Made by a program: the position numbers and the translations under genes. Below the pieces are notes generated by a model, which saw only the letters and a program-made list of their open reading frames with translations, was not told where the DNA came from and ran no database searches. Shown here piece by piece: positions 19,466 through 28,716 of a DNA stretch of 28,716 nucleotides. How positions within the stretch are numbered: position 1 is the first letter of the stretch; each line of letters begins with the position of its first letter. The stretch covers positions 1-28,716 of the forward strand of contig JAJJLU010003835.1 of NCBI GenBank assembly GCA_023807065.1, written 5' to 3'. The stretch is from Isotricha intestinalis (Eukaryota; Ciliophora; Litostomatea; Vestibuliferida; Isotrichidae).

Positions 19466-21317
19466 TTTTTCCTTTAAAATGAAAAACAAATATTTTCAAA
19501 TATGATGAATAAATAATTTTTTTAGTCGATATTATCATTGGACTTAAACCAAAAAAAATGACTGTTTTTCAATTTATAATATTTGGGCAATTTAATTTAT
19601 TTAAATTAAAAATCTAAAACAATTTTTTAGGTCACCCAAACCTATTTTTTATAATCATATTTTAATTTTGATATAAATCATTTTTTAAATTAAAATTTTT
19701 ATACTTTTAATTTTATATATTTACCACACAAATAATTTTGTATTTCAAAAAATATATTTTTGAAATTTATTAGTTTAAACATCTTTTTCTCTTAATTTAC
19801 ATGAAATAAATTTTTATAAATATAATTCTAATTTTATTGATAAAGCCTTTTTAAATAGCATAAAACAAATTTTATGATGAAAAAGGTTTTTTTCTTATAA
19901 TAAAAACTCAGAAAAATAAAATATCTCCTATCACAAAGAGTTTGCCAAAAAATAAAATATGAAGCTCTAAGTAAAATAGAATAATTATTATATATTTTTT
20001 AAGAAAAAGCTCAAATTTTGGTGTTCCTTAGATATTTCAAAAAATAAGTAAATAAAGATACAAGATTTAGTTATACAAAATTAGTATAAAAAACAAAGAA
20101 AAAAAAATTAGGTGAATCCATTTCTAAGCTATATTGATGAAGAAGAAGAACAATTTATAAATTCAATTAAGAGTATTTCTCAAAATTAGAAATTATATAA
20201 TCACTTTTAATTCATAATTTTAATATTTAAAAAAATCAAATTAAAGTTAAAATACTTAAAGAAGGGAAAAATATGAATTTATCATTTTTATGTTTTTCAT
20301 ATATATAATATAGAAAAAAAAAAATGAATTAAGTTATATAAGTTTGATGAATGATATTATGGAGAGAATATATTAAGCTTGAATAATTTTGAAAAATTTG
20401 GAAAAATAAAATATTTGATTTAAAATGAAATCAGCCTAATATTTTTCTATGAACATTTTCTTTTACATTACATTTTTTTTTATTTAATTGAAATATTCAT
20501 ATTTTTTCAATTTGAAGGATGAATTTGGATTAAATATATCCCCCCTTACATTAAATTAAAAAATAAATAATTTTTTAATTTTTAATGAGATTTGAAATTA
20601 TAAATTCATAGATTTAAATTAAAAAATGATTTATTTTTTTTAATTATTCAATCTATTATAAAAAATTACAAAAAACCAATAATTTTTTACTTTAAATCTA
20701 AGAATTTGTAATTTCAAAACTCATAGTTAAAAATTAAAAAATTATTTATTTTTTTAATTTAATGTAGGGGGATTGGGGATATAATCTAAATATTGAATTA
20801 AATAATATTATTGGGTTGAAATTTTATTTATTTTAATTAAATATTGCATTATTATACTGATAATCAGAAAATTTAATTTAAATTTATTTTTCAATATTTT
20901 TCCTTTTGGAAAAAATATGTTTTATTTTATATTATCAAAAAGTATATATTGAATATATGTTAAAATGAAATACTTTTAAAGGTAATAAAGAAATTCATAA
21001 TTTTTCTTCAATATTAATATATAAAATAAAATTATTGGGACTATTTAAAGTAAGAAAATAATAAAATAATTAGATTTTTGAATGTAAATTTTTTATATTT
21101 TAATATATATTTTTTATTTAAAGTATTTTAGATTCCTAAATATTTATTTCCTTTTTTTGAATGTCAATTCCCTATTTTTGATTTTTCAAGATATATCATC
21201 AAATTATTTTGAAAAATCTATTATTTTTATGTTTTAACTCCTTCATTTATTTTTTACCATAAAATTTTTTTTTATTTATTTTCATTAATAAAATCAATTT
21301 GTTTTACATAAATAAAT
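19466..21317. other. 1.85-kb intergenic stretch containing a long inverted repeat
   Basis: Apart from the near-palindrome at 20527-20793 (separate entry), the stretch is A/T-rich with no coding-like frame. A small hairpin, TAGGT-CACCCAA-ACCTA, lies at about 19629-19645. This interval lies between the divergent starts of the TTL fusion and the 255-aa gene, so both promoters should be here. Confidence 0.55.
20527..20793. repeat. ~268-bp near-palindrome (MITE- or IES-like inverted-repeat element)
   Basis: The left arm begins near 20527 with GGATTAAATATATCCCCCC and continues TTACATTAAATT, A-run, AATAAATAATTTTTTAATTT. The right arm, read in reverse complement from 20793, begins TAGATTATATCCCC and continues CTACATTAAATT with the same following bases. 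Similarity goes on inward through GAAATTA(T/C)AAATTC and TAGATTTAAA almost to the centre near 20660, giving arms of about 115-130 bp with a few mismatches and indels. The short C-run/G-run at each end stands out in this A/T background. TGAATT occurs immediately outside both ends (20520-20525 and 20794-20799) and could be a target-site duplication. There is no coding capacity. The class of element is inferred. Confidence 0.7.
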
Positions 21318-22085
21318 ATGAGAATTGTTGTCACAAATAATGGTAGAAAAGTTATACAAGAAATAGAAGATATAACACTTCCTTCTATTAATTCAAAAAG
21401 TCATAATAATATTCGAAATCAAAATGATGTAAATCAAAAGTCAATAACCCTTTCAACAGATAGAAAATCAACACACAAAAATAATATTAAATTTATAAAA
21501 CTTAATCCTAAAAAATATATAATTCCTCCAATTTTACAAGAAAAATATTTAAATAAAGAAAATGACAAATTAAGTAAAAATTCACCCAATATAAATACTA
21601 TTAATTTATCTTCTTCAGAACAAAATCTTCCGATTTTTAAAAGTAAATATACAATCAATGAATTAATCTCAAATGAAAATAAATTAAGATTGAAATCCTC
21701 AAAGAAAAAAATTAATTTCAATAAAAAAATTGATTCAGAAGATTCAAATTTACTTTCATATTTAAAATCAACAAAAAAATTAAATCCTGATTTTATAGGA
21801 AAAATTTCCAATTATAATGATGATGAATTATATAGAGTAGATAAGATTTGTCAAATTCATTCTCATACAGAAGTAATAAGAGAAAAAATGGCAAATAATA
21901 GAAAGAAAAAAATTAATTGGAGATATCAAAAAGATTCTAAAATTTGTAGAGGATATTTAAATTATATGTCTGATAATTTAATCATTTATAAATATATATT
22001 TGATTATTTAAATAATAAAAGTATTGAACAACATCAAAAAAAACTTTTATATCTTGAAAGAAAGCAATTAGAAAATTTTAAATAA
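21318..22085 (+). CDS. Uncharacterised 255-aa basic protein
   Basis: I do not recognise a named family. The ATG at 21318 follows an A/T-rich leader and the gene ends in TAA. The N-terminus MRIVVTNNGRKVIQEIED looks like a short conserved beta-strand motif. The middle 150 residues are Asn/Ser/Lys-rich and probably disordered, with PPILQEKYLNK as a possible short linear motif. The C-terminal 90 residues are more ordered and charged, with HSHTEVIREKM, RKKKINWRYQK and a helix containing LLYLERKQLENF. There is no signal peptide or membrane span. The balance of ordered ends and a low-complexity centre, plus codon use like its neighbours, supports a real gene. Its role is unknown; it lies upstream of the tmc-like gene on the same strand. 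Confidence 0.75.
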   Translation: MRIVVTNNGRKVIQEIEDITLPSINSKSHNNIRNQNDVNQKSITLSTDRKSTHKNNIKFIKLNPKKYIIPPILQEKYLNKENDKLSKNSPNINTINLSSSEQNLPIFKSKYTINELISNENKLRLKSSKKKINFNKKIDSEDSNLLSYLKSTKKLNPDFIGKISNYNDDELYRVDKICQIHSHTEVIREKMANNRKKKINWRYQKDSKICRGYLNYMSDNLIIYKYIFDYLNNKSIEQHQKKLLYLERKQLENFK

Positions 22086-23389
22086 TCAAAATACAATTTA
22101 CTTTTTTATTTTAAAATAAATTATTTTTTATATATGTTAAATATTCTTATTATTAATCAATATTTTTGAAATATTATGTTTGTATTTTCTTTAAATAATA
22201 TATTTATATTTGGGAATTTTTATGACATGTCTTGTTTATGAATTTCTATTAAAACTAAAAAATTAAGAAAAAAAAGATTTAATTAAATTATTTGTTATTT
22301 TGGACAAAAATCAATATTGATTAATTATTTTTTTTACATTGAAATCACTACATTTACTTTTTTATGTACATCTTTTTCATATTAAAATTAATTATACTAT
22401 AATTTTTTTTAAGTTAATATTTTAAAATTAAAATAAATTTTTTCATAATTAATATAAATAAATCAGATAACAGGAACTAAAGAACATCATATATCTTTAA
22501 AAATTTTATTTTTTTAAAAATCAAATACATTTCTTCAAGAAAAAAATACTGAATTAAATTGAATAAAAAATCCTTAATTTCTGGAATAATATATTTTAAA
22601 AAATTAATTATCATGTAATATAAACTTATTTGGTAATAAAAGCATTACTTTATATATATCTACTTTTTCTTTATCATCATGAAGAAATTAAATTACAGTT
22701 TTTTAAAATTATTTTGCAAATTTTTGCGTCATTCTTTGTTTCCTTTTTTAAAAATATCTTCATTATTATTTCAACATATTATATAAAAATAACATATTTT
22801 TCAGGATTTTAAAAATTTTTATTTTGGAAGGTATCATTTTAAAAGTATTTATTTTAATTTATAGTTCTTCTCATCTATTAATGGATATAATTAATTTTTA
22901 TATAATAAAGGACAATGAAAAGAATTTATATTTTTTATAATATTATGAATTATAGGACTTTTTTTCTTTGTTTATTTAAATATTTAATTACTTTTTGGAA
23001 AAAAATCAGTTATATAAAATAAAAAAAAGAATTTTTTATGTTTTTTATTTACTTTTAGAGGGATTTTAAATTGATAAAACACTTTTAATATAATTTCAAT
23101 TAATTTTTAAAAGTATTAAATAAAGGATTAAATAAATATCCAAATTGAAAAATAATACATAGAAACAATTAATTTTAATATAAGTAACCAAACAATTTTT
23201 TTTTTATTGTTTTTTGAAATTTAAAAAGTTTTTTATTAAGGTAGATATAAATTTTATTGAATAACATTCACAAACTCTAATTTTCATTAATTTTTCATTT
23301 AGCGAAAATAATTTTATTAATTTTTATAGTTCTTTTAGAAAAAATGATTAATTGATCATGAAATGATAAAAATATAATAATTAATAAAT
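22086..23389. other. 1.3-kb AT-rich intergenic stretch, nothing recognised
   Basis: It lies between the 255-aa gene and the first exon of the tmc-like gene, so it should contain one 3' UTR and one promoter. A frame at 22630-22812 starts with TTG and is low-complexity hydrophobic; I reject it. No RNA gene or repeat was identified. Confidence 0.55.
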
Positions 23390-26300
23390 ATGAAAAAAAA
23401 GAGTTTTTATGTAAAACTACGTAAGGCGAATTTTGAATTATTTTATTATCTTTTTTATGATTATCATAGAAATAAAATAAGTTATATAATTTATGATTTA
23501 ATAAATTTTTCTCAATTACTTTCAATCAATGTGAGTTTTAAAGTAATATTAAATTTTTAAATAAATTAGAATCTTTGGAAAGATAATTCAAAAATTTTTC
23601 TCAAAATAAGAAATATAATTAATTATGTAAATATAACAAGTTATTTTACTCATGAATATTATATATTTCAAATTTTTTTAATTCTTTCATATATTTTTGT
23701 TTTATCAGGAACAAATTTTATATATTAAATTGCTTGGAGATTCATTAAAAAAATTTACCATTAAAAGAAATAAATTACAACTTTTTTTTCTAAGACATTT
23801 TATTGAAAAAAGTATATTTATTTTTTATTATATCATCCTCCGTAAAAATTTTTATAATTTTTTCTAGAAACAAATTTTACTATTATATTTTGTTATAATA
23901 ATAATGAAATTTTTCATCAAAAATTAAAATGTTTTTCTGCAAATCACATAATTTTTTTTATTTTAAGTTTAATTATTTCAATGACAGAATTTTTAATTTG
24001 TTTTTCTGCAGTTTCACTCATTTTTACAAAAGAAGAAAATGTAATCAATGGTTTAATAAAAACTTTTATTTCAAATCCTGAAAAAACACTTTTTATTGCA
24101 AAAACTGTAATGTTATTATTTTTTAATATTGATAATATAATAGGAGATACTGGCTCAGTCATTCCTTTTGTTTCTTTAACTTTAGGAATTTTAGTTTTTT
24201 ATAGTTTTTTTCTTGAACGTTATTATTGTCGTACTAATAATACTAAAGAATTCTTTAATTATTCTTTAAGTATAATATATTTTTTTTCGGGAATTTTTAT
24301 TTTTCTTGGTTATGTTTTAAAAGAGCGTGAAAGAAAAGGATATTTTTATTTTTTTATTTTATTTTGTTTGATTTTAGTCTTGATTTTTAATAACTTAGTG
24401 ATAAAAATTAAAATTATTAATTTCAAAGATAATTCTCAAAAATTAAGTCAATTTGAAATCTTTTTACATGTACGCAATTTATTAGAATCAATTAAAAAAA
24501 AATCAGATGATAGAAGTTTTATGCTCAATTATATTGAATATAATAATTATTATACTCTTCAAAATAACTCAAATCTTAAAGGAGAACAAAATACTGCATT
24601 ATCTGAAGAAGATGAGAATTATAATTTTTATTGTAAAATAGAAAGAAGTTTAAAAAATAAAATATTATTATTTAAAAATTGTTTGTTGTTAAAAATGTTA
24701 CATTTTTTAATTTTAAAAGAATATATCCAAAATTATAAGGGGGCTTATTTAATTTTATATCAATTATACAGTAATATAGAAAAAAATTTATTATACTCAA
24801 CTTATACTGAAAAATTTTTTATATATAGATTAAAGAAATCAATAGAAAATGATTCAATTGAATTTCAAATAAATAAAAGTGATATTTCAATAAGATATCA
24901 AATCAATAGTTTAATTGATTTAATAACAAATGTTTCTGAATTATATTTTTCTTTTTGGAATTTATTACTAGCATCATCTAAAGTTAAGGAAGTTAAAAGA
25001 ATAAATCAAATTGGTTTTATTATTCATAAATTAATTATAGAAATTGAATATAAATTTAAGGAAATTGAAAATATAAAAATAAAAGATAAAAAAATAGTTT
25101 TATTATATGGTTTATATTTAAGAGATATATTAAATGATAAAGAAAGAGCACAAATTTATTTAAATATTGATTCGAATGATGTAAATTTAACTGAAAGCAA
25201 ATTTAAAAATAAAAATGATTTTATTTCAACTTCACAATTTCTATTTTTAATTATATCATTAAATAGGAATACTTTAGGGATAATAGAAAAAATTTCAAAA
25301 GAATTTTCATTAAAGTTAGGATATTCTCCTAATGAATTAATTGGTCAAAACATTAAAATTTTATTCCCATCATTATTAAATGATGAATTATTAAAATATT
25401 TGGAAAATACTTATAAAGATGTTTATCATTTTAAATCAACAAATAAATTTTTATATTTGAAAACAAAATCAAAACACATTGAACCATTTCCTATTCAAAT
25501 TTCAGTTCAATTTGATGAAGATCATAATAATTTTTTATTATGTAAATTAGATGTTCTTAGATTATCAAATAAAAAAAAAATAAATGAATGTCATATTCTT
25601 ACAGATAAGCAATTTATAATAAATCTTTATTCTTCAAGTTCAATTCATTTATTGAGTTTATCTACTAAATATATTGGTAATTCAATGGATATATCAATTT
25701 TAATAAGAGAATTTAATGAAGAAATAGTAAATATAATTTCGAGTCAAACAATTAAAAACGTAGAAATAGTTTCAATTAAACAAGCAATAATGAAATATAA
25801 ATTTATTAATAAAGAAAATATAATATGTTGGACATTAACAAATAATTTGTTTAAATTACTCTGTGATGAAATAGTCCTAAATGAAAAATTAATTGGTTAT
25901 TATTTTCATTTTGTTTATATTCCTAAAAAATCAGATAAAGGAAAAACAATAATTCAAAATTCTCAATCCTTCAAAAATAAATTAAGGAATCCTAAAAGTA
26001 AAAGAACTTCGATAATAGGAAATAGTTCAATTCAAAGAAAATCAATTAATTTTTCTAATTCTCCAACGATAAATGATTATTTCAATATTTCAGATAATTT
26101 TATTCCTGAAGTTGAAAAAAAAATAAACTATTTTCCAAACAAAGAAAATTATTATTTCTCTCAAAATACTTCTGAAGATAATATCATAAATTTTTTCCAC
26201 AATTATAAAAAAAATAAAATTGAACAATTAGAAAAATTAGAGGAAGAAGAAGATTCTGAGGAAGAAAGTTTTTATTCTAATTCTGAACAATCAATAAATC

Positions 26301-28716
26301 AAAAAAATGAAGACAGTAGTTATATAGATTCTTCAGATTATTTATCTGATTCCAATGATTTCAAAAGTGAAGAAATTGAAATAATAGATGAAGAAAGTGA
26401 GTCTGAAATTGAAAAAAAAAAAAAAATCGAAAAAAAAAAAACAGAAAAAAAAGATGGTAAAAAAAGTAACAAAAGTTCAACAAAAAAAGTTTTAGTTAAT
26501 GTAAATAAAGAAGATGAAACTTATTATAAAATTAATTTTAATCATATGCATTTTCTAATATATGATTTTTCTAAAAATGTTTGTGAAGAAATAAAAAATT
26601 TTGAATTCAGATCAAAAGTAGAACAGGTTATTTCAGACGAAAAATTAAATATTTTATCAGTCAAAAGTATGAATAAAAAAAGAAGTAGATTATCTTTAAC
26701 AACTAATTCAGAGAATAAAAATAAAGAAGAAATAAAAGAAAAAAATATACCTAAAGAAGGAAAAATAAAATTAAATTCAAGTTCATCAAATATTTTTAGT
26801 TTAAATATTTATATAATAATATGGAGTGTAATAATGGTTTTTTATTTTCTTATATTATTAGGAATGGGAATAATTTACTTTATAATATGTTTAAATATAA
26901 GAGAAAAAATAATAAAATCATTAGGAATTCATAATTCATTAAGTGATTTAATGCAAAATGGAAATATAGTTTATTATTTTTCTTATCAATTAATTATTAT
27001 TCAAAATTCTCTTTTTACAAATTATTATCCGCCTAGAGAACATTTAAAAATTGAAGCAAGAGCTGAATTATTAAGTTTATATAATCATGTTATTCAAGTC
27101 TTCAATGAAATTAATATTAAAACACTTTCAGTAACTCAAAAAAATAAAAGTAAAATTAAGAATTTTCATTTAAATTTAGTAAGTTTAAATAAGAATTTGA
27201 AAACTAACATAACAAAAGCTACTGTTATTAATATTTTAGAAGAATATGCTTATTCTATTTTTGGAATGTTATATTTAGAAGATGAAGAATTAAGTTTTAC
27301 TCAAAAAGATTTTAATTTTATTTTATCAAATTATGGAACTTTATTAATTGAACATTTACAAGAATATTGTGATATTTTTATCGATGAATTCAATAGTGTA
27401 AGAAATTATTTATATGTTATGACTGTTATTTTTCTTTGTTGTTTTTCTTTTGTAATTATTTGTTCTTTTTATCTTCAAATAAAGATTATTTCACAAATTA
27501 TTTTAGAACAAGAAAAAATCACAAATATCTTTTTTAAAATTAATCCAGAATATATAATTAATGCAATTAAAAATTGTGAAAATTTTATTGAATTAAATCA
27601 AAAAGATAAATCTGATCCTGAACATTTAGTTTCATATCCTCATATTCAAATTTCTCAAAAAGAAAACACAGAAATGAATTCTTCTCATCAGGAATTAGAA
27701 ACACATCATTTAATTAACAAAAAAATTCAACACGGAATAGAAAAAAGAAAAACCAAAGAATCAAATAATAAAATATTTAGTAAAACAAGATTAGATAAAA
27801 ATTATATGTATTCTTTTTCTTTTCCAATTTTTATTTCTATTATCATTTTAATATATATAATAATTTTTCAAATTAAACAATATAAAAATGTTTTTGAATT
27901 ATCAAATCTATACTTTTTACTTTTAAATCATAGATCATTTTATGTAAAATATTATAATTACATTAAAACAATGTTAATTTATTTTGGACAGAGAAAAACA
28001 AATTATTTAATTAAAAATACTTTTAATGAACTTAAAACATTCTCAGATAATTTATTAGAAAAAAATCAAGAATTGTGGAATATAATTTTTGATGATTTAT
28101 TTTTTTTAAAAAAGAGTGAATTAGAATTATTCAATTCTATATTGTTTGGTAACATATGTTCCTATTTTCAAAATTATTCAAATTCATATCAAGTTTCATG
28201 TGAACAAATCGGAGATGGAATTGCAAATTATGGTCTTTATACAACCTCAATTTATTGTTTTCAATTAATACTTTATTTACAAAATAATTTAGAAAAAATT
28301 ATAGAAGAAGGAGAAAAAAAAGGTTATAAATATGATGAAATATATTATAAATCAGATTCTATAAATGAATTATACCCTGAGGATAAAAATTTATGGGAAG
28401 ACTATAAATCTTTGAATCCTTTTTTGTTGATTAATAATAAAAAAGTTCATGATTTAACTGTTTTAATTCAACAAATTACAAGAAATGCTTTTACTGGTTT
28501 AAGAGTTATGTTAAGAAATAAAATGAATCAAATTGTTTTAAAAGTTAAGGAAAATATATTATTTTTGGCTATTGTATTATTTGTTATTTTAACTTCTTCT
28601 ACTATAATATTGATTATTCCAAAAATTGTTAGGAAAAATATTGAATTGATTGAAGAAAAGAATATGTTAAAAATTATTCCAAAAAATGAACTGGAATTAA
28701 TTTTAATTAAAGAAGG
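23390..28716 (+). CDS. Giant PAS-domain multi-pass protein of the 'tiny macrocysts' (TmcB/TmcC-like) type, 5' exons present, 3' cut by window edge
   Basis: The long frame from 23981 is open to the window end (about 1,578 codons), but homology-like sequence continues upstream through short introns to ATG 23390. Exon 1 (23390-23530) carries NFELFYYLFYDYH, typical of the family's N-terminus. Exon 2 starts at 23570 with NLWKD. Hydrophobic segments fill the first part. A cytosolic region follows, with a PAS-like domain at about 25240-25560 (EFSLKLGYSPNELIGQNI, a classic PAS helix/loop). Then come an acidic Ser/Glu/Lys-rich linker (26190-26500) and membrane spans near 26810-26900, 27400-27480, 27810-27870 and 28555-28625 flanking extracytosolic-type loops. 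Related proteins are abundant in ciliates and include Dictyostelium TmcB; they are thought to be sensory membrane proteins, but their biochemistry is unsettled. One frame transition between 23627 and about 23735 is unresolved. Confidence 0.8.
23531..23569 (+). other. 39-nt intron 1 of the tmc-like gene
   Basis: It begins GTGAGT, the canonical 5' splice site, and ends AATTAG. The unspliced frame hits TAA inside it. Its length is a multiple of three and it sits between complete codons (AAT|AAT), joining the N-terminal exon to NLWKDNSKIFL in phase 0. Confidence 0.7.
23842..23867 (+). other. 26-nt intron of the tmc-like gene
   Basis: It begins GTAAAA and ends TTCTAG, with a T-rich tract before the AG. 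The unspliced frame stops at this TAG. Splicing creates a CAA codon across the junction and shifts into the frame that then stays open to the window end. The hydrophobic segment before it (FFLRHFIEKSIFIFYYIIL) and the one after it read as one membrane domain. Confidence 0.7.

Noticed and set aside
22630..22812. 60-codon plus-strand frame
   Set aside because: Starts with TTG and is hydrophobic low complexity; no neighbouring exon or motif supports it.
23944..24162. Minus-strand frame opposite the tmc-like gene
   Set aside because: Antisense shadow of a long plus-strand coding frame with clear family features.
26410..26455. Poly(A) run in the tmc-like gene as a frameshift site
   Set aside because: The frame before and after the run is the same (codon starts keep the same phase), so it simply encodes a Lys/Glu-rich linker.
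1..28716. Telomere or chromosome end, CRISPR array, rRNA
   Set aside because: No C4A2-, C4A4- or TTAGGG-like repeats, no regularly spaced direct repeats and no rRNA-like conserved segments were seen.

Overview
This is a very AT-rich stretch of a microbial eukaryote's nuclear genome. The gene set is eukaryotic: an E2F transcription factor, a signal peptide peptidase, an anoctamin, a class I cyclic-nucleotide phosphodiesterase, a ubiquitin-specific protease, a tubulin-tyrosine-ligase-like protein and a giant PAS/transmembrane 'tiny macrocysts'-type protein. Three very short introns (26, 30 and 39 nt, GT...AG) can be placed. Every gene whose 3' end is visible stops with TAA, and no in-frame stop inside a coding region needs reassignment, so the standard code fits. 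The tmc-like protein, the divergent leishmanolysin fold and the tiny introns point to a ciliate-grade protist, perhaps an anaerobic standard-code lineage. That placement is inference; the sequence does not fix the lineage. No telomeric repeats are visible.

Layout: 1-572 (minus) is the 5' part of an RNA-polymerase-like gene resembling a family I know from Clostridia and Firmicutes phages; it runs off the left edge and has no visible ATG. 573-1998 is non-coding apart from one 41-codon reading frame. E2F (minus) and signal peptide peptidase (plus) diverge from a 94-bp gap. After 1.5 kb without genes come an unrecognised coiled-coil-rich gene, an anoctamin with a hidden first exon, a PDE, a USP and a leishmanolysin-like/TTL fusion, all on the minus strand and separated by 0.5-1.3 kb of AT-rich DNA. 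The 1.85-kb gap at 19466-21317 holds a roughly 268-bp near-palindrome that looks like a small inverted-repeat element. An unrecognised 255-aa gene and the 5' exons of the tmc-like gene (plus, cut by the right edge) complete the window.

The genes do not form an evident pathway. Several are signalling or membrane proteins (cAMP/cGMP hydrolysis, lipid scrambling or ion transport, intramembrane proteolysis, PAS sensing), which suits a protist with elaborate membrane signalling. The most notable points are: (1) the RNA-polymerase-like fragment of likely bacterial or phage ancestry; (2) a secreted-type leishmanolysin pseudoprotease fused to a TTL domain, with a frame break near its C-terminus; (3) an anoctamin lacking most Ca2+ ligands; (4) a PDE in which the otherwise invariant purine-clamp glutamine is methionine; (5) the long inverted repeat.
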